In this document: positions 1-8,165 of the stretch, in pieces | Position numbering within the stretch: the first letter of the stretch is position 1 | Layout of the letters: each line of letters starts with the position of its first letter | Source: Sphingobacterium hungaricum | GTDB taxonomy: Bacteria > Bacteroidota > Bacteroidia > Sphingobacteriales > Sphingobacteriaceae | Direction: 5' to 3' | DNA: 64,000 bases | Assembly: GCF_015210005.1 (NCBI RefSeq) | Contig: NZ_MU158698.1 | Span: 2,277,337 to 2,341,336, forward strand | Notes under the pieces: generated by a model | Told to the model about the DNA's origin: nothing | What the model saw: the letters and a program-made list of their open reading frames with translations, nothing else | Databases searched by the model: none | Translations under genes and position numbers: made by a program

Positions 1-242
1 TTCAGAATTGCATCTTCAGACGTTTTTGTGCTGTCGAAAGTCAACTTAGCGGATTCTGAATCAGCATCCCATTCAACGATAGCTTCTTTAGTAACTGAGC
101 CGGCTTGCTCGATTGTTTTTTTACACATGCCACAATTGCCATTTATGGAAACGGTCATTGTTTGAGAATTTTTTACTTGCGCGAACGCAAAGATGGTCAG
201 TAGCAACATGCTTACTGTCATCCAATATCTTGATGATTTCAT
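1..242 (-). CDS. Heavy-metal-associated (HMA) domain protein, C-terminus cut by window edge
   Basis: The start codon is at 242 on the minus strand and the frame stays open to base 1, giving about 80 residues with no stop. The protein opens with a hydrophobic signal peptide that ends near a FAFAQ sequence. It is followed by an HMA-like stretch with the motif GNCGMCKKTIEQA, where the CxxC pair is the usual site for binding copper or other soft metals. Small exported HMA proteins act as periplasmic metal carriers or scavengers; the exact metal cannot be read here. A cysteine-rich exported protein lies just upstream on the same strand, which supports a metal-handling context. Confidence 0.8.
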   Translation of the reverse strand, partial: MKSSRYWMTVSMLLLTIFAFAQVKNSQTMTVSINGNCGMCKKTIEQAGSVTKEAIVEWDADSESAKLTFDSTKTSEDAIL

Positions 243-338
243 TTTTTTGAAATTAAGAGTTCAATAGAAAGATTGTGAATTATTTGGGCCATTATGCGCT
301 TCGAAAAAGACGCAACTATGGCTAACAGGATAGTGAAA

Positions 339-677
339 CTAGCTTATTTTAGGCTTGATAAGGATTGAATGAAATCCTACTTGTGTAAAGCTAGGCTTGC
401 TGGAAGAAAAGACTTTTACAAAAACGGAAGGATAATATTCTACGCTTTTGTACGAGCTTATTTGCATAGGGACTTTGATTAGGCTACAATGGCACGAAGA
501 GGAATCTCCGGTTTTTTCGCAGCCATTTGTCTGCTTAGCATCGCTTTCCTTTTCCTTTTGACAACAAGACTTTTCAGTCGTATCGCATTTCTTTTCGCAC
601 GCAACAGCTTGGTTCGGAATCAGGAAGAATCCAAAAACAACCAAAAGCATGATGTAGAAATGTGTTGTCATCGCCAA
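339..677 (-). CDS. Small cysteine-rich exported protein, unknown function
   Basis: 112 residues. The N-terminus is a signal peptide (hydrophobic residues about 8-20, then PNQAVAC). Seven cysteines fall between residues 27 and 64 (27, 31, 38, 39, 53, 62, 64), including a CC pair and a CHC motif, in a Lys/Glu-rich segment. The C-terminal half has no cysteine. An alternative start lies two codons in. It is read in the same direction as the HMA protein about 100 bases downstream, so a shared role in metal binding or tolerance is a reasonable inference. I do not recognise a named family with certainty. Confidence 0.65.
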   Translation of the reverse strand: MAMTTHFYIMLLVVFGFFLIPNQAVACEKKCDTTEKSCCQKEKESDAKQTNGCEKTGDSSSCHCSLIKVPMQISSYKSVEYYPSVFVKVFSSSKPSFTQVGFHSILIKPKIS

Positions 678-704
678 ACAAAAGTATAAAAACTTTTTTA
701 AAGT

Positions 705-1148
705 CTACACGACTTCCAGTTCATCGGCGACGTCGCTATGCTTTCTTAGTTCTAAAAATTCCCCGAACTGTAGTTCTATACTAAGATTTTCAAGCAACGA
801 ACGTGCACGGATATGTTTAGGATTTACTTCAGTAACGATCGCCAAGCTCAAGTATGGAAAATTCTTGCCTTTGTTATCAACAGTTATCTTGATGGTATCG
901 CCAAGATCCGGCCTGACGGTAAACAGCTGATTACCGACAATATCCAACCCTTCCGTGTTGCAGATGTCTTTTAGTTCGTAGTAGCGGTCCCGTGAGTTGT
1001 GATCCAAGGACAGCGCATAATGCCTTTGGTCTTTCGAATCGTATTGGATAAGCAGGGGATAATAAAATTCTCCTTTTAGGGTATCACCTAAATAGATATT
1101 TTCGCCTGAAGCCGTATCATAACCCGTGTAAAATAATTCTTTTTTCAT
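705..1148 (-). CDS. Hypothetical protein, 147 aa
   Basis: A soluble 147-residue protein with no signal peptide and no membrane segment. It is rich in charged and aromatic residues and has alternating beta-like segments. I recognise no domain. It reads away from the PAS-LuxR gene at 1312, so the 163-base space between them probably holds two divergent promoters. It ends 28 bases before the start of the Cys-rich exported protein on the same strand and could be its upstream operon partner. Confidence 0.6.
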   Translation of the reverse strand: MKKELFYTGYDTASGENIYLGDTLKGEFYYPLLIQYDSKDQRHYALSLDHNSRDRYYELKDICNTEGLDIVGNQLFTVRPDLGDTIKITVDNKGKNFPYLSLAIVTEVNPKHIRARSLLENLSIELQFGEFLELRKHSDVADELEVV

Positions 1149-1240
1149 AAATAGTTCAGTTGTTTGAGAATAACTATAAATTCAGGTTGGTTGATTCTCA
1201 ATTAATTTTGCAAATCTCCGCAAATAGAATTAAAAAATAA

Positions 1241-1258
1241 ATACCCATAAGTAGGTAT
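1241..1258. promoter_or_regulatory. Palindromic candidate operator upstream of PAS-LuxR gene
   Basis: The sequence ATACCCATAAGTAGGTAT has ATACC/GGTAT arms around an 8-base centre. It lies 54 bases before the start of the PAS-LuxR regulator and inside the divergent intergenic region. A related element (TACCTAAATAGGTA) is at 15348. A binding site for a dimeric regulator, possibly autoregulation, is inference. Confidence 0.35.
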
Positions 1259-1311
1259 ATTTCAATTGGTTTTTTGCTAATTTTAGGGCACAATTATTAG
1301 TCTGTGAAAAA

Positions 1312-2073
1312 ATGACACATCAGCTTAAATCAGTCTGGGATAATTACCCGGAATTTTTCACCAATGATTTTAATTCAATTGAAGCACCAGTTGTCGAAAA
1401 TTTTATTGCTGAAATGTTCTCCTTAGGCGAGTTTTATTACTATGTCTTAAATGTTTCCGATGGAACCATCAGCAACATCCATCCAAAAATATTAGCGATG
1501 CATGGTTTGCCGAATTTTCCGACTCAGTTGCATGAAATTATTGACCTGATTCATCCGGATGATGTTTCCTTTGTGGTGGCTGCCGAAAATGCGACATTAA
1601 TAAAAATGCGTGAAATCGGATTTCAATACCAAATGCAGCTCAAAAGCAGTTATTGTTTTCGAATGAAAGTGGCTGATGGGGAATACGAACTTTTTCATCA
1701 CCAAGCTTTGCATATTGCGAGAAATGAAGCGGGACAATTGCTTCAAGCGATTAATATTCATACCAATATCAATCACCTGACTAAAGAAAATAATTACATC
1801 GTGACGGTTTCTGGTGTCGCTGGGCGATCAGATTTTCATCAGATACAGTTGAAACCTATCCATCAGGATAGAGTTTTCCAAGAAAAATTGACTCGTCGTG
1901 AGATTGAAATCTTGCGCTTAGTCATCAAAGGTTTTTCGAGCAATGAAATTGCGAAGCAACTATTTCTATCTGCTTACACGGTAAAAACGCATCGCAAAAA
2001 TATCCATAAAAAGACATTTACGAAAAACAACGTCGAACTGATTAAGAAAAGTTTGGAATGGGGCTATGTTTAG
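1312..2073 (+). CDS. PAS-domain LuxR-type transcriptional regulator
   Basis: 253 residues, cytosolic. Residues about 35-150 look like a PAS fold (segments around HGLPNFPTQLHEIIDLIHPDD are typical of PAS_3-type sensors). Residues 193-250 form a LuxR/GerE helix-turn-helix starting LTRREIEILRLVIKGFSSNEIA and containing the recognition helix SAYTVKTHRKNI. The protein therefore couples small-ligand or signal sensing to DNA binding without a receiver domain. Such one-component PAS-LuxR proteins are common in Sphingobacteria. It is monocistronic and convergent with the kinase gene at 2087 (13-base gap). The signal is unknown. Confidence 0.85.
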   Translation: MTHQLKSVWDNYPEFFTNDFNSIEAPVVENFIAEMFSLGEFYYYVLNVSDGTISNIHPKILAMHGLPNFPTQLHEIIDLIHPDDVSFVVAAENATLIKMREIGFQYQMQLKSSYCFRMKVADGEYELFHHQALHIARNEAGQLLQAINIHTNINHLTKENNYIVTVSGVAGRSDFHQIQLKPIHQDRVFQEKLTRREIEILRLVIKGFSSNEIAKQLFLSAYTVKTHRKNIHKKTFTKNNVELIKKSLEWGYV

Positions 2074-2086
2074 GCGATTGATCGTT

Positions 2087-2701
2087 TTAAAATAAACCGA
2101 ATAATTCTGCCTCTATTTTATGGATAATGGTTCCCAAATCTTCTGGATTGTTTGTGAAATCCAAATTATCCTTATCCAAAACCAATAACTTTCCATCGGT
2201 ATAACCGCCAATCCATTTGTCGTATTTATCATTCAATTTCGATAAATAATCCAAACGAATCCCTGATTCATAATCACGGCCACGTTTCTGGATATTATTG
2301 ACCAATGTAGGAACGGACGCCTTCAAGTAAACCAATAAATCGGGAGGTTTGATGTAATGGATAATGCTTTGGAAGATGTTGCTGTAGTTTTCAAAATCGC
2401 GTGCACTCATCAACCCCATGTCGTACAAGTTTTCCGCGAAAATATAAGCATCTTCATAAATCGTACGGTCTTGAATCATGTTGATGTTTTGGCGCTGCAA
2501 TTCAACAATATGGCGAAAACGGCTATTTAAGAAAAATATCTGCAGGTTGAATGCCCAGCGTTTCATGTCGCTGTAGAAATCTTCTAAGTAAGGATTGTTC
2601 TCAACGGCTTCGAATTGAGGTTCATACTTTAAATGACGAGCCAACAATTCCGTTAATGTTGTTTTTCCTGCTCCGATATTTCCTACAATAGCTATATGCA
2701 T
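2087..2701 (-). CDS. Deoxynucleoside kinase
   Basis: 204 residues. A P-loop GNIGAGKT sits at residues 7-14, and a downstream Asp-Arg motif (QDRTIYED) is typical of the deoxynucleoside kinase/thymidine kinase 2-like family. The enzyme phosphorylates deoxynucleosides in salvage of DNA precursors. Which bases it accepts (dA/dG or broader) cannot be told from sequence. Length matches bacterial members. It ends downstream of trpS with a 9-base gap, so the two are probably cotranscribed. Confidence 0.88.
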   Translation of the reverse strand: MHIAIVGNIGAGKTTLTELLARHLKYEPQFEAVENNPYLEDFYSDMKRWAFNLQIFFLNSRFRHIVELQRQNINMIQDRTIYEDAYIFAENLYDMGLMSARDFENYSNIFQSIIHYIKPPDLLVYLKASVPTLVNNIQKRGRDYESGIRLDYLSKLNDKYDKWIGGYTDGKLLVLDKDNLDFTNNPEDLGTIIHKIEAELFGLF

Positions 2702-2710
2702 CTCTAAATT

Positions 2711-3709
2711 TTAGTATAGTTTTTTAAGTCCAATGATTTCTCTAACCTCTTTTATGGTTTTTTGTGCGCTTGCTCCAGCTTTTTCAGCACCTAATTTAAT
2801 CACTTTTTTGATGTATTCATCATCGCCTTCGATTTCTTTGATGCGATTGCGAACATCTTGCGTAGCTAAAATCATGTCTTCCGCCAGCTGTTTTTTGAAA
2901 TCGCCATAGCGTATTTCACATCGGTTGTATAAATCGTCAAAATGGCTAACTGTATCTGGCGTAGAAACAATGGTCAATAAATCGAATAGATTTTGAATCA
3001 CTTCAGGTTTTGGCTGGTTCATTTCCGTTGGTCCGGAATCTGATACCGCGCGCATTACTTTTTTGCGGATTGCTTCCGGTTCATCCGAAAGGTACACACA
3101 GCTCGCATCACCATTTGATTTGCCCATTTTCCCTTGTCCATCTAAGCCAGGGATTTTTACTAATTTATTGGAATAAGAAAATGCAAAAGCTTCTTTGAAA
3201 TAATCCACGTTGTACAATCGGTTGAATCGATTTCCGAACGTACGGGTCATTTCCAGATGCTGTTCTTGGTCTTTTCCGACAGGAACTTTTGTTCCATGAT
3301 GCAATAAAATATCGCTCGACATTAAGACAGGATAAGTCAACAAACCTGCATTGACGTTGTCAGGATTCGCACGCACTTTATCTTTAAATGCTGTTGCGCG
3401 TTCCAGCTCGCCCAAATATGCATTCATGTTCATATACAAATACAATTCAGCAACTTCCGGAACATCTGATTGGATGTAAATGGTTGATTTTTCTGGATCA
3501 AGGCCTGCCGCTAAATACTCGACAACAACTTGTCGTATCGTGCTGCCCAAATCTCCAGGAGTTGGGTGCGTTGTCAGGGAATGCAAATCAGCAATAAAAA
3601 AATAGCAGTTGTATTCATCCTGCATTTTCACAAAATTGCTCAACGCACCATAATAATTCCCTAAATGTAATTTTCCGGTACTTCTGATACCACTAACAAC
3701 AGTTTCCAT
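2711..3709 (-). CDS. trpS: Tryptophan--tRNA ligase
   Basis: 332 residues, the normal length for bacterial TrpRS. The class I signature of the HIGH type is seen as KLHLGN at residues 13-18, and the KMSKS equivalent as KMGKS at 194-198. The protein charges tRNA(Trp) with tryptophan in the cytosol. It is followed on the same strand by the deoxynucleoside kinase gene. Assignment is firm because the whole-length pattern fits TrpRS rather than TyrRS. Confidence 0.96.
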   Translation of the reverse strand: METVVSGIRSTGKLHLGNYYGALSNFVKMQDEYNCYFFIADLHSLTTHPTPGDLGSTIRQVVVEYLAAGLDPEKSTIYIQSDVPEVAELYLYMNMNAYLGELERATAFKDKVRANPDNVNAGLLTYPVLMSSDILLHHGTKVPVGKDQEQHLEMTRTFGNRFNRLYNVDYFKEAFAFSYSNKLVKIPGLDGQGKMGKSNGDASCVYLSDEPEAIRKKVMRAVSDSGPTEMNQPKPEVIQNLFDLLTIVSTPDTVSHFDDLYNRCEIRYGDFKKQLAEDMILATQDVRNRIKEIEGDDEYIKKVIKLGAEKAGASAQKTIKEVREIIGLKKLY

Positions 3710-3872
3710 ATGCTTGCGAAATTAAGCAAATTCTTGATAATAATAATGTAAAAACCGTCCGCTGGAATGCTCCAAAAACTCAATACACTCGTTTTTAGAA
3801 TTCTTAACTTCATTTTAGCGATAAAATTCGAGGAGATTCTAAAATTAGAAAAGCACATATCGCTGTCATCAA

Positions 3873-3904
3873 AAAAGCCAGCGAGAAGATTCCTGCTGGC
3901 TTTT
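3873..3904. terminator. Bidirectional intrinsic terminator
   Basis: Ten-base arms AAAAGCCAGC and GCTGGCTTTT enclose a 12-base loop, giving an A-run and U-run on both sides. It lies 29 bases past the stop of the NTF2-like gene and upstream of trpS on the same strand, so it separates these two units. Confidence 0.8.
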
Positions 3905-3933
3905 GATTGTATAAATATAAACTAAACTAAATC

Positions 3934-4374
3934 TTATTTTTTGTTGTTGTCGTAGCTCGTTACGACTTGAGTGATTTCCCAAGCATCTTTTGAGTTACAT
4001 AAAGTTACGTAATCGATACGTGTGAAAGTTGGGTAAGCCATTACCACTTTAGCTACGCTATAATCTTTGTTTTGTTCAATGATTTTGTAGCTAGTTTCGC
4101 AGTTTTGAACATAACCTTCTTGTTGTTTCAAAAATGTCATTACCTCTTTCTTTGTGTACTGTTTGTTCGAGTTGTTGCTAGCTTGGATTTGTTTGAAATC
4201 TTCTGCAAATAAGTACTGGCTGTTTTTTGCATTTCCTAATGAAGTTGCTTGGATGTAGCTGTCGATAATTGTAGGTGCTGATGCAAATTTGAAAGGATTA
4301 GCGGTGTTTGCAAATGAACTCATCGAGAAAACCATCATGGATACTAGAGCGATTGTGGAGATTAAATTTTTCAT
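3934..4374 (-). CDS. Exported NTF2-like (putative lumazine-binding type) protein
   Basis: The open frame could begin at 4431, but the ATG at 4374 opens a clean signal peptide (MKNLISTIALVSMMVFSMSSFA), so I place the start there, giving 146 residues. The mature part has the helix-then-sheet pattern of the NTF2/SnoaL superfamily, with IIDSYIQATSLGNAKNSQYLFAEDF followed by a sheet region ending in AWEITQVVTSYD. These resemble the Lumazine_bd_2 family common in Bacteroidota. Ligand and role are unknown. It stands alone between two terminators. Confidence 0.75.
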   Translation of the reverse strand: MKNLISTIALVSMMVFSMSSFANTANPFKFASAPTIIDSYIQATSLGNAKNSQYLFAEDFKQIQASNNSNKQYTKKEVMTFLKQQEGYVQNCETSYKIIEQNKDYSVAKVVMAYPTFTRIDYVTLCNSKDAWEITQVVTSYDNNKK

Positions 4375-4752
4375 GTCTTTAATTTTTAAGTTTTTTATGT
4401 TGTTAATTTTTTGTTTTACTTTATGATTCAAAAGTAGGTTGCATTTGCTTTTTTAACCATCCTCTTTAGACTAAAGACGTAAAAACTCGGTAAGCGTTGC
4501 ATTGCTGTCGGTGAAAGTTTCGTTAAATAATGTAAATCGGTGAAAATCCCATTTCTTTGAGTCAGGGCTCAATAAAATAAGGACAGAAATCTTTTGCGTA
4601 GGCATGATTGAGGTTAAGAAATCATCAAACGAAGATTAAGTTTTGGTAGGATTGGATTTTTAAGCAAAAAGAAAATGCAACTAATCTTTTCAACTAGTTG
4701 CATTCAATCGTTATTCAAAAGAAATTTTTTGCGGTATTTGTTTAGCTATGGA
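4375..4752. other. Intergenic region without a gene
   Basis: 378 bases between the phytochrome stop and the NTF2-like start. It contains the terminator at 4674-4704 and, to its left, the AT-rich presumed promoter of the NTF2-like gene. No open frame with coding character was seen. Confidence 0.6.
4674..4704 (-). terminator. Terminator of the phytochrome gene
   Basis: Arms AATGCAACTA and TAGTTGCATT enclose an 11-base loop. On the minus strand the hairpin is followed by TTCTTTTTGC. It lies about 50 bases past the stop of the phytochrome kinase. Confidence 0.75.
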
Positions 4753-6933
4753 TTAAGCATTCAGAAAACGCAATTCAAAAATAGAACCTCCAGTATCTGC
4801 TGCATGGATGCTGATTTTGCCATCCAGGCGTTTCATAATCTGCTGCACAATGGAAAGTCCGACACCCGAGCCTTTAAATTCTTTAGCGTTGCTCAAGCGA
4901 TGGAAGATATTGAAAATCTTTCCGACTTCATCTGGGTTGATTCCGATTCCGTTGTCTTCAATCGTATATATTGTATAAGGTTCTTCAACATAACTGTCAA
5001 TAATCACTTTCGGTTCTTCCGCTTTCGAAGAATACTTTACCGCATTCGAAATCAAATTTGAAAAAATCTGATACAACATAGTGCGTTCAATATAAACTGG
5101 CAATGCCTGCTTAAGTTCCAGTTCACAGCTCAGGTTTTGGTGATTGATTTTGCAGTCTTCAAAAAGCTGTTCGATAATGGGTTTTGGTTCTTGGATGCTT
5201 AATTCGATTTCAACAGATTTCGAACGGCTTAATTCCAGGATATTGGAAATCATGTCGGTCATTCGGTCGATTCCTTCCACAATCAGCGACGCTCTCTTTT
5301 TTAAGAATTCTGGGTCAAGTTCCTGACGGCCAATAATCATTTGTGCATTTAACTTCAATACGGACAAAGGATTTTTTAAATCATGGGAAATGGTATATGC
5401 ATAAGAATCTAATGCATAGTTCAATTCCTGAAGCTCATCGTTTAGGCTTCGGATTTCTTCCGATTTTAACAATGCAGATTCTACCGCTATTTTGCGGATG
5501 CTTTCCGCAATGTAAATGTCTTTTTCGGACCAAGGAAAGGCGGTTCCTTTGACGGTTTCTTTCCATGCTTCGAAAGATGTCCTTGGCGAGACCTGCAATT
5601 CATTCAGATTTTGCGTCGGTTTCAATATTTTTTCTGGATTTCCTGCCCAAGTAATTTCTTGTTGCTGTTCCTGTCTGAACCATAGGATGCATTCCTTCCG
5701 CGTTCCGCTAATCGCAATCCATACAATGCCGGATGAATTCGATTCGATTTCAAACTCATCCTTGAAATCTTTGGAAAAATTATTGGTGGAATAGAGATAT
5801 GCTCTTTGTTGCTGCGCAATGCGCTTGCTGATTTCTAAAATGGTCGTGTCATTCTCTTGGATACCCGATTTAAAAACGGTGTCATTGACAATGTATGCAA
5901 TGCCATGTGCACCTAATAAATTGTTCAATGAGCCCAAGCTTTCAATGATTGCTTCTTTAACAGAATTCTTTAATAAGGATTTGCTCTGAATTTCTAATTC
6001 GATGCTTTTCAATATTTCCGAACTTTCGGCATATAGGGCATTGCGGTCATTGATGAATTTATTCGCAGCATATTTTGTGAGCGCAACTGCTTGATTGCGG
6101 GCAAACAAATCCAATTGCTTTGGTTTTTCATTCTGGCAAGCAACCAATCCCCATAATTTTCCATCGATAACGATTGAAATGCTACAGCTCGCTTCCACGC
6201 CAGCATTCTTCAAATATTCCAGGTGGATAGGAGAGAGCGCTCGGATATTGCTCAAAGTCAAATCTAACGGTTCCGATGAGGTAGAATAGATTTTGCTTAA
6301 AGGCGCATTGATGTCAGGGACAATGCGAAATGCTTTTTTTGTATACAGCGCGCGCGCCTGCAGAGGAATGTCAAATTCGGGGTAATGAAAATTCATGTAG
6401 CTGTTTAGCCCATCTTTCACTTTTTCGGCAATGACTTTTCCGCTATGGTCTTCCCTAAATTGATAGATCATGACGCGGTCGAAATCAATGATCTCCTGAA
6501 CGATCGAACAAAGTGTCGACCACAAGTCTTTTTTATAATCGATTGCGTCGAAATAATTGAGCGCAAGCGGAATGCTTTGCCGTTCAGAAAGCTTAAATTC
6601 AAATTCAAGATATAAAAATCCATCTAACTCATACATGCTCAGATAAAATGGCGTTGTGGCCGATTCGACCTGCAATGTTCTTCCATTTTTTGATTCATGA
6701 AGTTGGTCAATGGCATCTAGTATAGCCTCACTGCTTTCGGGAAGATGTTGTTGGATAAATTCCTCGATTGAGATACCAAAGAATTTTGTGTAAGAATCTT
6801 GTGTAAGCGCAACGCTGTTTTCACTTATGTATGTCAGTTTTTTTAGGTTATTAAAAACGCATAAAATACCAAATGATTGTACGTGATTGGGAATATGAAT
6901 CTGTTCATCTTCACAATTTACTATGTTAGCCAT
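4753..6933 (-). CDS. Bacteriophytochrome-type sensor histidine kinase
   Basis: 726 residues in the order PAS-GAF-PHY-HisKA-HATPase, with no receiver domain. Cys7 in NCEDEQIHIP matches the biliverdin-binding cysteine of bacteriophytochromes. The GAF domain holds PEFDIP (185-190; canonical PASDIP, Asp188 kept), SPIHLEY with His237, and LWGLVACQN, where Gln267 replaces the usual second His of ACHH. The PHY tongue motif PRTSF is at 450-454. The kinase H-box is SHDLKNP (His517), followed by an NAVKYS N-box, DNGIGI and GSGVGLS. Red/far-red light sensing with biliverdin is inferred from the family. No heme oxygenase gene is near, and no response regulator is adjacent. Confidence 0.93.
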   Translation of the reverse strand: MANIVNCEDEQIHIPNHVQSFGILCVFNNLKKLTYISENSVALTQDSYTKFFGISIEEFIQQHLPESSEAILDAIDQLHESKNGRTLQVESATTPFYLSMYELDGFLYLEFEFKLSERQSIPLALNYFDAIDYKKDLWSTLCSIVQEIIDFDRVMIYQFREDHSGKVIAEKVKDGLNSYMNFHYPEFDIPLQARALYTKKAFRIVPDINAPLSKIYSTSSEPLDLTLSNIRALSPIHLEYLKNAGVEASCSISIVIDGKLWGLVACQNEKPKQLDLFARNQAVALTKYAANKFINDRNALYAESSEILKSIELEIQSKSLLKNSVKEAIIESLGSLNNLLGAHGIAYIVNDTVFKSGIQENDTTILEISKRIAQQQRAYLYSTNNFSKDFKDEFEIESNSSGIVWIAISGTRKECILWFRQEQQQEITWAGNPEKILKPTQNLNELQVSPRTSFEAWKETVKGTAFPWSEKDIYIAESIRKIAVESALLKSEEIRSLNDELQELNYALDSYAYTISHDLKNPLSVLKLNAQMIIGRQELDPEFLKKRASLIVEGIDRMTDMISNILELSRSKSVEIELSIQEPKPIIEQLFEDCKINHQNLSCELELKQALPVYIERTMLYQIFSNLISNAVKYSSKAEEPKVIIDSYVEEPYTIYTIEDNGIGINPDEVGKIFNIFHRLSNAKEFKGSGVGLSIVQQIMKRLDGKISIHAADTGGSIFELRFLNA

Positions 6934-7182
6934 AACCTAAAATTAACTATTAGAAAAATACTTATATGAATAGGAACGGCAATGCACGTAACAAAAAGAA
7001 AAACTCAGGTTAAAACTAAAAATTATCAATGGCATCTATTCGCTTTCATAAACTTCTTTAAATATAAAAAATAAGATTTACACTCGTTTGATTTTATACG
7101 CAAAACCAAAACATTTTATCTAAATCTTTGTTCTACAACTGATAATAATAATCTGATTGTATCATCATAAATCAAATAAACC

Positions 7183-7686
7183 ATGAGCAAGGAAAATGTT
7201 TCAAATGAAGAAGGAATAGAAAAATTAAAAAAATTAGCTGAAGGGATCGATGTGTGCATGCTTTGTACAGGTTTGGATGAACAGCCTATCGAAGTTACGC
7301 CAATGAGTGTTCAAGAAGTCGATGATTCAGGTCATATCTGGTTTTTGGCAAGCAAAGAGAGCGATAAATACGTGAACATTAAGCGCACGAATTCCGTTCA
7401 GTTGCTTTTCGCAGACAATAGCAATTACCATTACTTAAGTGTTTATGGCGAGGCAAACTTTTCGGAAGATCAAGAGCGCATCGACCAGTACTGGAATAAA
7501 ATGATTGAAGCTTGGTTTGAAAAAGGCCGTGAAGATCCAAATATTGTATTAATACGAGTCAAGCCTTTTGATTGCTATTATTGGGATACGAAAAACAATA
7601 AGATGATTTCAATATTAAAAATGGCCTATAGCGCAATTTCAGGAAGTAAAATGGACGAAGGCCGAGAGGGCAAGATTGAGATTTAG
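7183..7686 (+). CDS. PNPOx-fold general stress protein (FMN-binding split barrel)
   Basis: 167 residues with the pattern of the general-stress-protein-26 branch of the pyridoxamine 5'-phosphate oxidase-like family: a helix, then MLCTGLDEQPIEVTPMSVQEVDDSGHIWFLAS and a sheet segment ending in RVKPFDCYYWD. Members bind FMN or F420-like flavins and are linked to oxidative or general stress; the substrate is unknown. It is divergent from the phytochrome gene with 249 bases between starts, so shared light or stress control is possible but not shown. A repeat carrying a terminator follows the stop. Confidence 0.82.
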   Translation: MSKENVSNEEGIEKLKKLAEGIDVCMLCTGLDEQPIEVTPMSVQEVDDSGHIWFLASKESDKYVNIKRTNSVQLLFADNSNYHYLSVYGEANFSEDQERIDQYWNKMIEAWFEKGREDPNIVLIRVKPFDCYYWDTKNNKMISILKMAYSAISGSKMDEGREGKIEI

Positions 7687-7709
7687 GGGTTTCAAAGTAA
7701 AGATTCAAA

Positions 7710-7846
7710 ATTCAAAAGTAAAAAACCTTTCTAGGGTGTTATTGGTGGGTATATATTCAGGATGTTCTTTAAGGGCATCCTGTTTTTTTATTGGCTTTTT
7801 TGTCGCTCTGTGTTGTGTCTGTCACTCTGAGTGAAACGAAGAGTCT
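7710..7846 (+). repeat. 137-bp dispersed intergenic repeat, copy A, with built-in terminator
   Basis: This block matches 15084-15220 with three mismatches that I counted by eye over 137 bases. It contains arms CAGGATG (7758-7764) and CATCCTG (7776-7782) followed by seven T, an intrinsic terminator that serves the gene ending at 7686. The right part (CACTCTGAGTGAAACGAAG) resembles a sequence I recall as widely scattered between genes in Bacteroidota. Confidence 0.9.
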
Positions 7847-7875
7847 CAAATATTAAGTATTACACGATCGCTAGT

Positions 7876-8081
7876 CAGGATGTTCCGAAGGGTCATCCTG
7901 AATTCCTGATAAAAGCGGATTTGTAATCCGCTCCGCTACTTCGGGATTAAAAATCCCGTTTATTCTGAGTTCGACATCTCCCTGCGGAAGATATCGAACA
8001 GCGTTATCTACTTTAAAGCCTCGTAGAGGCTAAATATTTGTAGAATAATCAAATGGAATTAAAAGCGTACCGTAGGTACGC
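7876..8081. repeat. Cluster of short inverted repeats (intergenic repeat mosaic)
   Basis: Five successive hairpins lie in about 200 bases: CAGGATG/CATCCTG (7876-7900), AGCGGA/TCCGCT (7914-7932), CGGGATT/AATCCCG (7942-7958), GTTCGA/TCGAAC with an inner ATCT/AGAT (7969-7999), then GCCTC-GTA-GAGGC (8018-8030) and GCGTACC-GTA-GGTACGC (8065-8081). No open frame runs through them. They look like a stack of small dispersed elements. Confidence 0.8.
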
Positions 8082-8115
8082 AACCTATTAATCTTATAAA
8101 ACAGCCCTTAAAAAC

Positions 8116-8140
8116 GAAAGTCTCTAACTTAGAGACTTTC
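8116..8140. terminator. Strong hairpin terminator downstream of asnA
   Basis: Perfect 12-base arms GAAAGTCTCTAA and TTAGAGACTTTC are separated by one base, so a few inner bases must form the loop. The hairpin is flanked by an A-run on the right and TTTTTAAG on the minus-strand exit. It lies 26 bases past the asnA stop. Confidence 0.75.
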
Positions 8141-8165
8141 AAAAAAATAAACTAACTGTCTTCGC

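Noticed and set aside
4675-5061. 128-codon plus-strand frame overlapping the phytochrome 3' end
   Set aside because: It is antisense to a well-supported kinase domain and shows no domain of its own.
7876-8081. Possible CRISPR array
   Set aside because: The hairpins differ from each other and lack equal-length spacers and a repeated unit; no cas gene is present.
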